Below, piece by piece: positions 1 to 8,979 of a stretch of DNA of 64,000 nucleotides. Made by a program: the position numbers and the translations under genes. The notes beneath the pieces were generated by a model. It was not told the DNA's origin. It saw only the letters and a program-made list of their open reading frames with translations, and did no database searches. The stretch spans positions 1,054,001-1,118,000 of the forward strand of contig NZ_VSSO01000001.1 in NCBI RefSeq assembly GCF_008312885.1. Reading direction: 5' to 3'. Source of the stretch: Lolliginicoccus suaedae. GTDB lineage: Bacteria; Actinomycetota; Actinomycetes; Mycobacteriales; Mycobacteriaceae. Within the stretch, counting starts at the first letter, position 1; every line of letters starts with the position of its first letter.

Positions 1-2
1 CC

Positions 3-1487
3 GGAGCCGCCGCTGATGCGAACACGATCGCTGCGGACGCGCCCGTGCTGCCAGCGGAGGATACTGCCCAGCCAGCGGCCAGCGATGCTGGCTCGACCAT
101 GCCATCGAAGCCGGCGGGACGTGCTCCCGCGGCGCGCAAGGCCACGCCTCGCAAGGCCGCCGCGACTGCTTCCAGCGACACGGCTGCTGCCGCCGAGGAG
201 AGCGCGAGCACGGAGGACGCCGCTCCTGCCCGCAAGACGGCCGCGCGCAAGTCGCCAGCGAAGAAGGCCGCCACCAAGCGAGCACCAGCCAAGAAGGCCG
301 CTGCCAAGGCTGCCCCAGCAAAGGCCGGGGCTGCCCCGGATGCCGCGGAAACCGGCGACGATGCCGCTATCGAGACCGAGCCCACCGACGACATGATCGC
401 CGAGCCTGACCTGGCGGACGTCGACGAGCCCGCCGCCCCGAAGCGGCGCGCGACGAAGCGGACCGCGGAGAAGGAGGAGAAGTCCACCGAGACTGATTCG
501 GACTTCGTGTGGGACGAGGAGGAGTCCGAGGCCCTGCGGCAGGCCCGCAAGGATGCCGAGCTGACGGCGTCCGCGGATTCGGTGCGCGCCTACCTCAAGC
601 AGATCGGCAAGGTCGCCCTGCTCAACGCGGAGGAGGAGGTCGAGCTCGCCAAGCGCATCGAGGCTGGCCTGTTCGCCGCGGAGAAGCTGCGGCGGGCCGC
701 GGAGGCGGGCGAGCGCACGAGCCCGCAGGCGCGGCAGAACCTCAGCTGGGTGACGCGTGACGGCAACCGGGCGAAGAACCACCTGCTCGAGGCGAACCTT
801 CGACTCGTGGTGTCGCTGGCCAAGCGCTACACCGGCCGCGGCATGGCTTTCCTGGATCTCATCCAGGAGGGCAACCTGGGCTTGATCCGCGCGGTGGAGA
901 AGTTCGACTACACCAAGGGCTACAAGTTCTCGACGTATGCGACGTGGTGGATCCGCCAGGCCATCACCAGGGCGATGGCGGACCAGGCCCGGACCATCCG
1001 TATCCCCGTGCATATGGTGGAGGTCATCAACAAGCTCGGTCGCATACAGCGCGAGCTGCTGCAGGATCTCGGCCGGGAGCCCACGCCGGAGGAGCTTGCC
1101 CGGGAGATGGACATCTCGCCGGAGAAGGTGCTGGAGATCCAGCAGTACGCGCGCGAGCCGATCTCCCTCGATCAGACGATCGGTGACGAGGGCGATAGCC
1201 AGCTTGGTGATTTCATCGAGGACAGCGAGGCCGTGGTAGCGGTCGATGCGGTGAGCTTCACCTTGCTCCAGGATCAGCTGCAGTCCGTGCTCGAGACGCT
1301 TTCCGAGCGTGAGGCGGGGGTGGTGCGGCTGCGCTTCGGCCTCACCGATGGCCAGCCCCGCACGCTCGATGAGATCGGACAGGTGTATGGGGTGACGCGC
1401 GAGCGGATCCGCCAGATCGAGTCGAAGACGATGTCGAAGCTGCGCCATCCGAGCCGCAGCCAGGTACTGCGCGACTACCTGGACTGA
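3..1487 (+). CDS. sigA: Primary sigma factor SigA (RpoD/HrdB), 5' end outside the window
   Basis: Housekeeping sigma factor that directs RNA polymerase to ordinary promoters. The reading frame is open to the left edge, so the first codons are probably missing; a GTG at 45 is the first possible start inside the window. The N-terminal 150 residues are Ala/Lys/Pro-rich and then acidic, the extension typical of actinobacterial SigA. From about 540 the conserved core begins with [18 protein letters not shown] (region 1.2), followed by region 2 ([27 protein letters not shown]), region 3 and region 4 ending [20 protein letters not shown] and a terminal RDYLD. Residues from [13 protein letters not shown] onward match mycobacterial SigA as I remember it almost position for position. 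A strong hairpin follows at 1521. Identity is certain; only the start is unknown. Confidence 0.97.
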   Translation, partial: GAAADANTIAADAPVLPAEDTAQPAASDAGSTMPSKPAGRAPAARKATPRKAAATASSDTAAAAEESASTEDAAPARKTAARKSPAKKAATKRAPAKKAAAKAAPAKAGAAPDAAETGDDAAIETEPTDDMIAEPDLADVDEPAAPKRRATKRTAEKEEKSTETDSDFVWDEEESEALRQARKDAELTASADSVRAYLKQIGKVALLNAEEEVELAKRIEAGLFAAEKLRRAAEAGERTSPQARQNLSWVTRDGNRAKNHLLEANLRLVVSLAKRYTGRGMAFLDLIQEGNLGLIRAVEKFDYTKGYKFSTYATWWIRQAITRAMADQARTIRIPVHMVEVINKLGRIQRELLQDLGREPTPEELAREMDISPEKVLEIQQYAREPISLDQTIGDEGDSQLGDFIEDSEAVVAVDAVSFTLLQDQLQSVLETLSEREAGVVRLRFGLTDGQPRTLDEIGQVYGVTRERIRQIESKTMSKLRHPSRSQVLRDYLD

Positions 1488-1520
1488 CCATCCGGCCAAC
1501 GAGCAACGTTTCCCCGCCCT

Positions 1521-1560
1521 GATCATCCCCAGTGTGCTGGATGTCACACTGGGGATGATC
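1521..1560 (+). terminator. Hairpin terminator after sigA
   Basis: A perfect 16-bp inverted repeat (GATCATCCCCAGTGTG, then its complement) with an 8-base loop begins 33 bases after the sigA stop. No T-run follows, as is common in actinobacteria, so termination is inferred from stem strength and position. Confidence 0.75.
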
Positions 1561-1684
1561 CGGGAACAATGTGGGCTTCCCGTTCGTCTATCCCTATGAC
1601 AGGAGATGCGATCCCGCGATCCCCGGTGTTCCACGATCGCATCGCCGAACCCCAGGTGCCCACGGGCTCCGGAATGGAGGAGAC

Positions 1685-1876
1685 ATGACCGCACCAGCTA
1701 CCACCGTCCGGCTCACCGCTACCGACCGTTGCGACCGCTGCGGTGCCCGCGCGCGCGTGCTGGCGACCCTCCCTTCCGGGGGCGAGCTCCTGTTCTGCCA
1801 GCACCACGCCAATGAGTTCGAGGCGCGCCTGAAGGACATGGACGCGCATGTCGTCGTGGCGGCAGAGGAATCCTGA
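1685..1876 (+). CDS. Small zinc-ribbon protein, DUF7455 family
   Basis: 63 residues. The centre reads TDRCDRCGARARVLATLP and then LLFCQHHANEFEARL. The CxxC plus CxxH arrangement looks like a one-metal zinc ribbon. Small proteins of this kind sit beside sigA in mycobacteria (DUF7455, by memory). The ATG at 1685 is chosen because GGAGGAGAC lies directly before it; an in-frame extension upstream to 1571 lacks such a site and crosses low-quality coding sequence. The gene stands alone between two hairpins (1521-1560 and 1893-1923), so it is probably a single-gene transcript. Function unknown; nucleic-acid or protein binding is a guess from the fold. Confidence 0.85.
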   Translation: MTAPATTVRLTATDRCDRCGARARVLATLPSGGELLFCQHHANEFEARLKDMDAHVVVAAEES

Positions 1877-1892
1877 TCCACCAATGACAACA

Positions 1893-1923
1893 GCGGGGCC
1901 CGGGCTTGAAGCCCGGGCCCCGC
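1893..1923. terminator. Strong hairpin between convergent genes
   Basis: A 14-bp perfect GC stem (GCGGGGCCCGGGCT and its complement) with a 3-base TGA loop, followed on the plus strand by TCTCGTTCC. It lies between the DUF7455 stop and the convergent helicase stop and could end transcription from both sides. The same TCTCGTTCC tail follows the hairpin at 60856-60894 on the minus strand. Confidence 0.8.
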
Positions 1924-1940
1924 TCTCGTTCCACGGGCGG

Positions 1941-3716
1941 CTAGGCGTTGCGCAGCAGCGCGATCCGGTCCTGCAATTGCTCCGCGGTGGCCGCACCTGT
2001 GGCGGGCCCGCCACAGGTGCGCCGCAGCTCGCCGTGGATGGCCCCGTGAGGCTTGCCGGTGCGGTGGTGGTGCATGGCAACGAGCTTGTTGAGCTCCCGG
2101 CGCAGATCAGCGAGCTGCGCGCCCGTGGTGGCTGATCGGATCGGCTCGGGCCGAGGCTCCTTCTCCGCGGCCTCCTTCTGCGCGATGAGCTGCTCGGTGT
2201 TGCGCTGTATCTGGTCGGCCTGCCGTTGCCTCAGCAGCGCTCGCATCTGCTCGGCATCGAGCAGGCCAGGCAGGCCCAGGTAGTCCGCTTCCTCGTCGCT
2301 GCCCGAGAACGTTGCCGAGCCGAACGATGAGCCGTCATAGATGACCTGATCGAGCTCTGCCTCCGCACCGAGGGAGGTGAACGCCTTCTCCCGATCCCCC
2401 GGCTCATCCTTGGCCTGGTTGGCTTGCGCGAGCAGCTCGTCGTCGAATCCGTCCTTCTCGCGGTGCGGCTTGCCCAGCACATGATCGCGCTGCTTCTCGA
2501 GCTTCGCGGCAAGGTCGAGCAGTACCGGCACCGAGGGCAGGAAAACGCTGGCGGTCTCGCCAGGTTGCCGGGCACGCACGAACCGTCCGATGGCCTGGGC
2601 GAAGTACAACGGTGTCGAGGCACTGGTGGCATAGACCCCCACCGCGAGGCGTGGCACGTCCACGCCCTCCGACACCATCCGCACGGCCACCATCCAGGCG
2701 CTCGTGCCGTCGCCGAACTCCTTGATGCGATCCGATGAGCCCGGATCGTCGGAGAGCACCAGGGTGGGCTTCTCGCCCGTGATGCGCTCGAGAGCCTGCG
2801 CGTACGCGCGAGCCATCGTCTGGTCCGAGGCGATCACTAGTCCGCCCGCGTCCGGCACGCCACCGGCGCGCAGCTGGCCGAGCCGGGTGTGCGCGGCCGT
2901 CAGGACGGACGGGATCCACTCCCCCGCCGGGTCGAGCGCGGTGCGCCACGCCCGCGCGGTCTGCTCGGCGTTGAGGGGCTGGCCGAGCCGGGCGGTGAAC
3001 TCCTCGCCCGCGCTGGTGCGCCAGCGTGCCTCGCCGGAGTAGGCAAGGAACACCACGGGCCGCACCACGCCGTCGGCGAGCGCATCGGAGTAGCCATACG
3101 AGTGGTCGGACTTGGAGCGCTTGATCCCGCCCGGCTCCGGCTCATAGGTGACGAACGGGATCGGGCTGTCATCGCTGCGGAATGGTGTTCCGGTCAGCGA
3201 GAGCCGGCGAGTGGCGTCCGAGAATGCCTCTGTCAAGGCGTCGCCCCAGCTCTTGGCGTCCCCGGCGTGGTGGATCTCGTCGAGGATCACGAGAGTGCGC
3301 CGGGCCACGGTGCGGGCACGGTGCTTGAAGGGGTGGGACGCCACCTGGGCGTAGGTGACCACGACGCCGTGGAAGTCCGAGGATGTCTGGCCGGCCGTAT
3401 TGGTGAAGTTCGGATCCAGCGCGATGCCCTGGCGGGCGGCGGACTCGGCCCACTGATGCTTGAGATGCTCGGTCGGCGCAACGACGGTGACCTGGTCGAC
3501 GGTGCGGTCCTTGAGCAACTCCGCGGCCACCCGGAGGGCGAAGGTGGTCTTTCCGGCGCCCGGCGTCGCGACGGCGAGGAAGTCCCGTGGCTTGGTGGCC
3601 AAGTACTTGGTCAGGGCCCGGCGCTGCCAGCTCCTGAGCCGTCCCGCGCTCGATCCTCCAGCGCTCGGTTCCCCGGCCGCGGGATTCGCAGTGGATGGAC
3701 GTGACTCGGATGACAC
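1941..3716 (-). CDS. DEAD/DEAH-box helicase, superfamily II
   Basis: A two-domain SF2 helicase of about 591 residues. Visible motifs in order: an upstream Q-like segment SWQRRALTKYLATKPRDF, Walker A ATPGAGKTTF (about residue 50), Walker B/DEIH in LVILDEIHHAGD, motif III SLTGTPFRSDD, and in the C-terminal half VRMVSEGVDVPRLAVGVYAT and FAQAIGRFVRARQPGE (motifs V-VI). This is the family found near sigA in mycobacteria and resembles RadD-like helicases. The C-terminal 150 residues are charged and helical. Start is uncertain: the frame continues to 3971, but the N-terminal 85 residues are non-helicase-like, so I placed it at the GTG 3716, which has no clear ribosome site. It is divergent from yihY, and its 5' leader may overlap that promoter. 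Confidence 0.85.
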   Translation of the reverse strand: MSSESRPSTANPAAGEPSAGGSSAGRLRSWQRRALTKYLATKPRDFLAVATPGAGKTTFALRVAAELLKDRTVDQVTVVAPTEHLKHQWAESAARQGIALDPNFTNTAGQTSSDFHGVVVTYAQVASHPFKHRARTVARRTLVILDEIHHAGDAKSWGDALTEAFSDATRRLSLTGTPFRSDDSPIPFVTYEPEPGGIKRSKSDHSYGYSDALADGVVRPVVFLAYSGEARWRTSAGEEFTARLGQPLNAEQTARAWRTALDPAGEWIPSVLTAAHTRLGQLRAGGVPDAGGLVIASDQTMARAYAQALERITGEKPTLVLSDDPGSSDRIKEFGDGTSAWMVAVRMVSEGVDVPRLAVGVYATSASTPLYFAQAIGRFVRARQPGETASVFLPSVPVLLDLAAKLEKQRDHVLGKPHREKDGFDDELLAQANQAKDEPGDREKAFTSLGAEAELDQVIYDGSSFGSATFSGSDEEADYLGLPGLLDAEQMRALLRQRQADQIQRNTEQLIAQKEAAEKEPRPEPIRSATTGAQLADLRRELNKLVAMHHHRTGKPHGAIHGELRRTCGGPATGAATAEQLQDRIALLRNA

Positions 3717-3992
3717 GGCTGCGGCTTGCACACACGCTCCTAGCTCGGCTCGACTCCAGGAAACTCCCCCGGCGCTCCGCGGTGGCCGCCCAGGCCTGTG
3801 CTCGCCATCACGCCCGGCACGCAGGCGGTTCAGGCCCAGGACCGAGCGGTCGCGATCTACGCTGGAGCGACCCCATTGTTCCACCGAACGGCGGGCGAGG
3901 CACAGCATGACACAGTACCGCACCCCCTCACCGTGAGCCGGTCGCGCGAAGCCCAGCGATCCCGCTTCCACTCAGCGCCCAGGAAGACACCG

Positions 3993-5114
3993 ATGAGCCA
4001 AGCCGCCACCGCTCTCGTAGCTCGTGCTGCCACGCTGCCGCGCCTCGTCGGCTCGCTGGCCTGGCAGACCATCGCGCGAGCGTGGAACGATTCGATCTTC
4101 GCGCTCGCCGCTTCCGCCGCGTTCTGGCAGGTACTGTCGCTGCCACCGCTGCTGCTCGGCTTGCTCGGCGCGGTCGCCTATGTCGCGGACTGGTTCGGCC
4201 CCGATACCGTCGCGATCATCGAATCGCGGATCGTATCGTTCAGCGGCGACATCTTCACCGACAGCGTCGTCGATCAGATCATCGCTCCCACCATCAGCGA
4301 TGTCCTGCAGCAAGGCCGCCTCGACCTGGTCTCCATTGGCTTCCTGCTGTCCCTGTGGGCAGGCTCGTCCGCGGTCGCCTCGTTCGTCGATGCCATCGCG
4401 CGGGCGCACGAGCAGAACGAGCATCGCCATCCGGTGTGGCATCGCCTCTTCGCGGTCCTGCTCTATGTCGGGTTCCTCGTGCTCGCCGTGGTCACCCTGC
4501 CCCTCGTCGCGCTCGGTCCAGCGCTGCTGCTCGAGCTGATCCCCGCGAGCTGGGGCACGGTCTTCGAGGAGCTCGTGGCCACGCTCTACTACCCGGCTGT
4601 GGGGATCCTGCTGATCATCGGCCTGACGCTGCTCTACAAGGTGGCGCTGCCCCGGAGGCTGCCGTGGCACCGCCTGCTGGCCGGCTCGATCGTTGCCGGG
4701 GCGGTGTTCTACGCGGCGAGCGCTGGATTGCGCTTCTACCTCTCCGGGATCGCCCGCACCGGCTACACCTACGGTGCCCTCGCGACTCCCATCGCGTTCC
4801 TGCTGTTCGCGTTCTTCCTCGGCTTCTCCATCGTCATCGGCGCCGAGTTCAATGCCGTCGTGCAGGAGCGCTGGCCAGCGCGCGCCACGCGCATCGAGCA
4901 GATGAGGAAATGGCTGGCCGAGCAGTCCGAGCAGTCCGGCAGCGAGGACGGGCCCGCGAGCGCGCGATTTTACCGGCTCGCATCGGGCTCGGTGCGCGTG
5001 CTGCCAGCCACGCGAGCGCGCGACGAGAGCAAGCGCGGCAAGCACGAGGCCAGCGAGGACGCCGACGATGACATCTCCGGGCCTCCGGGGACGCCCGGCA
5101 CCGGCCGCGGCTAG
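3993..5114 (+). CDS. YihY/BrkB-family inner-membrane protein
   Basis: 373 residues with about six hydrophobic segments, the first in LAASAAFWQVLSLPPLLLG and the last in IAFLLFAFFLGFSIVIGAEFNAVV. The GAEFNAVVQ ending of the last helix is a hallmark of the YihY/UPF0761 (formerly BrkB) family, once mislabelled ribonuclease BN. Its biochemical role is not known. The tail of about 90 residues is soluble, Ser/Glu/Arg-rich and probably cytoplasmic. ATG 3993 is preceded by AGGAAGACACCG, a good ribosome site; reading further upstream gives low-complexity sequence antisense to the helicase leader. It converges on the DUF3039 gene 20 bases away. Confidence 0.9.
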   Translation: MSQAATALVARAATLPRLVGSLAWQTIARAWNDSIFALAASAAFWQVLSLPPLLLGLLGAVAYVADWFGPDTVAIIESRIVSFSGDIFTDSVVDQIIAPTISDVLQQGRLDLVSIGFLLSLWAGSSAVASFVDAIARAHEQNEHRHPVWHRLFAVLLYVGFLVLAVVTLPLVALGPALLLELIPASWGTVFEELVATLYYPAVGILLIIGLTLLYKVALPRRLPWHRLLAGSIVAGAVFYAASAGLRFYLSGIARTGYTYGALATPIAFLLFAFFLGFSIVIGAEFNAVVQERWPARATRIEQMRKWLAEQSEQSGSEDGPASARFYRLASGSVRVLPATRARDESKRGKHEASEDADDDISGPPGTPGTGRG

Positions 5115-5134
5115 CCCGCGACCGTCAGGTCAGG

Positions 5135-5365
5135 TCAGGTGCGCATGTTCTCGTAGATGCGCTTGCAGTCCGGGCATACCGGGGAGCCCGGCTTGGCCGA
5201 GCGTGTCACGGGGAAGACCTCGCCGCAGAGCGCCACGACGTAGGTTCCTGTCACCGCGCTCTCGGTGATCTTGTCCTTGCGCACGTAGTGGAAGAACTTC
5301 GGGGTGTCGTCGTCGGTCGTTTCCGCCGGCGTGGTTTCCGGGCGTTCCTTGGTATCAGTGCTCAC
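5135..5365 (-). CDS. DUF3039 protein (small zinc-ribbon-like)
   Basis: 76 residues. After an acidic Thr-rich N-terminus come FFHYVRKDKITESAV, VVALCGEVF and CPDCKRIYENM, the pattern of the actinobacterial DUF3039 family. One Cys in ALCGE and the CPDC pair could hold a metal, so a zinc site is inferred. The start is GTG 5365, followed by STDTKE. It is divergent from the DUF3099 gene across about 120 bases. Function unknown, but the family is conserved near sigA/sigB in this order. Confidence 0.9.
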   Translation of the reverse strand: MSTDTKERPETTPAETTDDDTPKFFHYVRKDKITESAVTGTYVVALCGEVFPVTRSAKPGSPVCPDCKRIYENMRT

Positions 5366-5487
5366 GCATCAATGATGCCGCATATGCGGGGGATCGCTCC
5401 ACTGCCCATGCGGCGCGCTGCGGTGTCTACACTGGAAGGTGGAGCTACTGGCGGGCAGGGCGGCCTATCGTCGACGGGAAGAGATAC

Positions 5488-5889
5488 ATGATGGCTAGAG
5501 ATCCGCATGCCTCGCGGGGCGGGTTCTTCACGGGGGACGAGGACGCGGCCCGGCACTATGGCGGCGCGTCCGAGGCATACCTCATCACGCGTGCCCCAGA
5601 ATCGTTCGAGGCCCAGCAACGGGCCCGTATCCGCAAGTACACGATCCTCATGTCGATGCGCGTGCCCGCGCTGATCCTGGCCGGCGTCGCGTTCGCCGCG
5701 ACGGGCAGCGGCCTGCTCGCGCTGCTCATCGTGGCAGCCTCGATCCCGCTGCCGTGGATCGCGGTGCTCATCGCCAACGATCGGCCACCGCGCCGCGACG
5801 ATGAGGTCAGCGAGTACGCGGAGCGTCGGCGCGCCCGGGCCGAGCGTCGCGCGCTGCAGCAGGAGCATCATGAAACCATTGATGGGTGA
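5488..5889 (+). CDS. DUF3099 small membrane protein
   Basis: 133 residues. A soluble N-terminus containing AYLITRAPESFEAQQRARIRKY precedes two adjacent hydrophobic segments (MRVPALILAGVAFAATGSG and LLALLIVAASIPLPWIAVLIA), then the ANDRPPR motif and an Arg/Glu tail. This matches the actinobacterial DUF3099 family. Two ATG codons are adjacent at 5488 and 5491, and GGGAAGAG lies just upstream. The stop overlaps the GTG of the following methyltransferase by four bases, so the two are probably translated together. Role unknown. Confidence 0.88.
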   Translation: MMARDPHASRGGFFTGDEDAARHYGGASEAYLITRAPESFEAQQRARIRKYTILMSMRVPALILAGVAFAATGSGLLALLIVAASIPLPWIAVLIANDRPPRRDDEVSEYAERRRARAERRALQQEHHETIDG

Positions 5890-7400
5890 CACTCACAGCC
5901 GCGCATGATCTTGTCCGTGCCGCTCCCGCGCTCCGCGAGGCCTTCGAGGCCCACGGCTATGACGCCGATGGCCTGATCGAGCTGCTGGGCTCGTCGGGCA
6001 TGGCTGCCCTCGATCGGGGCGAGCCCGCACCGATCCGCGCTGCGTGCGAGGGACATGGCCCGCTGGGCATCCTGACGCGGATGTTCATCCTCGGTGATGC
6101 AGTTGCCGAGAACGACGCCGCGGCCGCTCTCGCGCCGATGGATCTCGAGCATGCGATCACTGCCGGCTACGTCTCCCGGAGCGAAGCGGGCATCGCTGGC
6201 GAGTGGGACATCAGGCCGCTCGACGCGGGCTCGGGGACCCGATGGATGATCTCGGACCCCGACGGCTCGCTGCGCCTGCGCGAGCCGCGGCGCGACCACG
6301 TCCTGGGCGTTGGGGCAGCGTCGTTGTCGCTGCTGCGGGCCACGCCCGCGCGGCCTGTGGGCACCCTGCTCGATGTGGGGACAGGCTGCGGCATCCAGGC
6401 CATCCACGCCGCCACCTACAGCGACCGCATCGTGGCCACCGATGTGAGCGAGCGCGCGCTGCTCGTCACGCGGGCCGCTCTCGCGCTCAACGGGCTGGAG
6501 GCGGACGTCCGGCACGGTTCCTGGTTCGAGCCCGTGGCGGGCGAGCAGTTCGACCAGATCGTCGCTAATCCCCCGTTCGTGGTGGGCGGCACCGATGTGG
6601 AACTGGTGTACCGCGACTCTGGCCTGGAGCTCGATGGAGCGAGCGAGGTCATGGTGCGCGACAGCATCGATCACCTGCGGCCCGGCGGAATAGCAGTGAT
6701 GCTCGCGTCCTGGGTGCACCTCGAGGACGAGGACTGGCGCGCACGCGTCGCCTCCTGGCTGCCCGCTCATGGCGTCGATGCCTGGATCGTGCAGCGCGAT
6801 GTGGCCGATCCGGACCTATACGTCTCGACATGGCTGCGCGACGCAGACGCGGACCTGCGCGACCCGCGCGGGCAGGAGCGCCAGCACCGCTGGCTGGCCT
6901 ACCTGCGCGAGCGCGGCGTCGAGGGGATCGGATTCGGGTTCGTCTTCCTCCGCCGCACCGATGCCCCCTCCGACATCCTGTGCGAGGACCTCATGCAGGG
7001 TTTTGAGGATCCCCTCGGCGACGAGGCGCTGGACTACCTCGACCGCGTCGCCTGGCTGCGCGACCACGATGTGCTCGACGCGAGGTTGGCGCTCAATCCC
7101 ACCGTCGCGCTGGAGAAGATCCTCGTGCCGGGCGAGGAGGGCTGGGTGCCTTCGGTGACGCGGGTGCATCGCGGCGATGGCCCGCGCTGGCAGCATGAGA
7201 TCGATGAGCTCGGCACGATGGTGCTGGCCGGAGTGCGGCCCGATGGCCTGCCGCTCGGCGAGGTGGTGGAGCTCGCCGCGCTCGCCACCGGCGAGGATCC
7301 GGACGAGGTGCTGCCGCGGGCCGTGGCGCTCGCGGAGGGCCTGGTGCGGCACGGGATCCTGGTTCCTGCTGACCTGGTGCAAAGCGGTGGCCAGGCATGA
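5886..7400 (+). CDS. Class I SAM-dependent methyltransferase with NPPF motif
   Basis: 504 residues. The middle carries the SAM-binding loop LLDVGTGCGIQAIHAA (about residue 165) and IVANPPFVVGG (about residue 225). An NPPF/NPPY motif marks enzymes that methylate planar nitrogens, such as glutamine in release factors or exocyclic amines of bases. The N-terminal 140 residues (DUF7059-like) and the C-terminal 200 residues are family-specific extensions of unknown role. The substrate cannot be read from sequence; a translation-factor or rRNA target is an inference. The gene starts with GTG inside the DUF3099 stop and ends in an ATGA overlap with dtd, so DUF3099, methyltransferase and dtd form one unit, which is compatible with a job in translation quality. 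Confidence 0.87.
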   Translation: MTLTAAHDLVRAAPALREAFEAHGYDADGLIELLGSSGMAALDRGEPAPIRAACEGHGPLGILTRMFILGDAVAENDAAAALAPMDLEHAITAGYVSRSEAGIAGEWDIRPLDAGSGTRWMISDPDGSLRLREPRRDHVLGVGAASLSLLRATPARPVGTLLDVGTGCGIQAIHAATYSDRIVATDVSERALLVTRAALALNGLEADVRHGSWFEPVAGEQFDQIVANPPFVVGGTDVELVYRDSGLELDGASEVMVRDSIDHLRPGGIAVMLASWVHLEDEDWRARVASWLPAHGVDAWIVQRDVADPDLYVSTWLRDADADLRDPRGQERQHRWLAYLRERGVEGIGFGFVFLRRTDAPSDILCEDLMQGFEDPLGDEALDYLDRVAWLRDHDVLDARLALNPTVALEKILVPGEEGWVPSVTRVHRGDGPRWQHEIDELGTMVLAGVRPDGLPLGEVVELAALATGEDPDEVLPRAVALAEGLVRHGILVPADLVQSGGQA

Positions 7401-7822
7401 TCGCGGTGGTCTCGCGCGTCGCCGGGGCGCGCGTGGTAGTGGACGGCGAGACTGTCGGCGAGATCAGCGGCGAGGGCTTGCTGGTGCTGCTCGGGGTCGC
7501 GCACGGCGACGATGAGGAGGCCGTCCGCACGATGGGGCGCAAGATCACCAGCCTTCGGCTGCTCCGCGACGACGCGAGCGTGCTGGAGAAGGAGGCCCCG
7601 GTGCTAGTGGTCAGCCAGTTCACGCTGCTCGGCAATACTCGCAAGGGGCGGCGCCCGTCCTGGTCGGCAGCCGCGCCACCGGAGGAGGCACGCGCACGGT
7701 ACGAGGACGTCGTTGCCGATATCCGCGGCCGCGGGGTTTTGGTCGCCACGGGAATGTTTGGCGCGGACATGGCGGTGGAATCCCTCAATGACGGCCCCTA
7801 CACGGTGCTTGTCCACGCGTAA
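7397..7822 (+). CDS. dtd: D-aminoacyl-tRNA deacylase
   Basis: 141 residues, the normal length for bacterial DTD. It removes D-amino acids (and glycine from tRNA-Ala) mischarged onto tRNA. Both active-site motifs are visible: SQFTLLGNTRKGRRPSW (about residue 75) and NDGPYTVLV near the C-terminus, where the Gly-Pro dipeptide forms the chiral filter. The more usual wording is NDGPVT; the Tyr is a mild variation. ATG 7397 overlaps the methyltransferase stop (ATGA). Downstream, AGTTGCT/AGCAACT at 7855-7873 makes a short 7-bp hairpin that may end the operon. Confidence 0.96.
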   Translation: MIAVVSRVAGARVVVDGETVGEISGEGLLVLLGVAHGDDEEAVRTMGRKITSLRLLRDDASVLEKEAPVLVVSQFTLLGNTRKGRRPSWSAAAPPEEARARYEDVVADIRGRGVLVATGMFGADMAVESLNDGPYTVLVHA

Positions 7823-7930
7823 TCGCCCCGAGCCTCCAGGCATTAGCAGCATAGAGTTGCTTTCTCAGCAACTTCTCAGCACGAAGGTTGCGTTCACGCA
7901 GGTAGACAGCATTGCGGCGGGTCCGGACCG

Positions 7931-7956
7931 GGAACTTTTCGTCCGCTCGGAGCGTT
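7931..7956 (+). promoter_or_regulatory. ECF (SigE/SigH-type) promoter of sigB
   Basis: GGAAC at 7931-7935 and CGTT at 7953-7956 are separated by 17 bases, fitting the GGAAC-N17-CGTT consensus of mycobacterial SigH/SigE promoters. It lies about 36 bases before the sigB start. In M. tuberculosis sigB is known to be transcribed from such a promoter. Confidence 0.7.
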
Positions 7957-7992
7957 GAACACAGTGAAAAGCGATCACTGAGGAGGCACGCA

Positions 7993-8976
7993 ATGACCAG
8001 CCCCGCAACCACGCGTCGCAGGACCACGGAGGCAGCGCGCAAGGCCGAACTCGATGCCCAGAGCCCTGCCGCCGACCTGGTGCGGGTGTACCTCAACGGG
8101 ATCGGGCGCACCGCCCTGCTCACGGCGGCCGATGAGGTGGACCTCGCCAAGCGCATCGAGGCTGGCCTGTACGCGACCCACCTGTTGGCCGCGCAGCCGC
8201 GACTCACCCCGGCCAAGAAGCGCGACCTCGCGTTCATCGTGCGTGACGGGCAGAAGGCCCGCAATCACTTGCTCGAGGCAAACCTGCGGCTCGTCGTGTC
8301 GCTCGCCAAGCGCTACACCGGGCGTGGCATGCCCCTGCTCGACCTCATCCAGGAGGGCAACCTCGGGCTGATCCGCGCGATGGAGAAGTTCGACTACGCC
8401 AAGGGCTTCAAGTTCTCCACCTACGCCACCTGGTGGATCCGGCAGGCCATCACCCGCGGCATGGCGGACCAGTCCCGCACCATTCGCCTCCCCGTGCACC
8501 TCGTCGAGCAGGTCAACAAGCTCGCCCGCATCAAGCGGGAGATGCACCAGCAGCTCGGCCGGGAGGCCACCGAGGAGGAGCTGGCGCTCGAGTCCGGGAT
8601 CCCGCAGCACAAGATCCAGGACCTGCTCGACCACAGCCGCGACCCGGTGAGCCTCGACATGCCTGTCGGCAATGACGAGGAAGCCCCGCTCGGCGACTTC
8701 ATCGAGGACACGGGCGCCACTGACGCGGAGTCCTCCGTTATCGCGACGCTGCTCCACAGCGATATCCGCACCGTGCTCGATACCCTCGATGACCGGGAGC
8801 GCAACGTGATCCTGCTCCGCTACGGCCTCGATGATGGGCAGCCGCGCACGCTCGACCAGATCGGGCGGCACTTTGGGCTCTCCCGCGAGCGGGTCCGGCA
8901 GATCGAGCGCGAGGTCATGACCAAGCTGCGCCAGGGCGATCGCGCGGAGAAGCTGCGCGGCTACTCCTCCGACTAG
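7993..8976 (+). CDS. sigB: Principal-like sigma factor SigB
   Basis: 327 residues. A group 2 sigma factor: it has regions 1.2 to 4 like SigA but a short 25-residue N-terminus. Landmarks: [54 protein letters not shown], and the region 4 helix [18 protein letters not shown]. Group 2 factors such as mycobacterial SigB serve stress and stationary-phase regulons. ATG 7993 is chosen because GAGGAGGCACGCA precedes it; the longer frame from 7912 would run through the ECF-type promoter. It converges on the PatZ-like gene with only three bases between the stops. Confidence 0.96.
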   Translation: MTSPATTRRRTTEAARKAELDAQSPAADLVRVYLNGIGRTALLTAADEVDLAKRIEAGLYATHLLAAQPRLTPAKKRDLAFIVRDGQKARNHLLEANLRLVVSLAKRYTGRGMPLLDLIQEGNLGLIRAMEKFDYAKGFKFSTYATWWIRQAITRGMADQSRTIRLPVHLVEQVNKLARIKREMHQQLGREATEEELALESGIPQHKIQDLLDHSRDPVSLDMPVGNDEEAPLGDFIEDTGATDAESSVIATLLHSDIRTVLDTLDDRERNVILLRYGLDDGQPRTLDQIGRHFGLSRERVRQIEREVMTKLRQGDRAEKLRGYSSD

Positions 8977-8979
8977 CCG

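Noticed and set aside
3717-3971. N-terminal extension of the DEAH helicase
   Set aside because: Sequence is not helicase-like and overlaps the yihY promoter region; kept only as a possibility.
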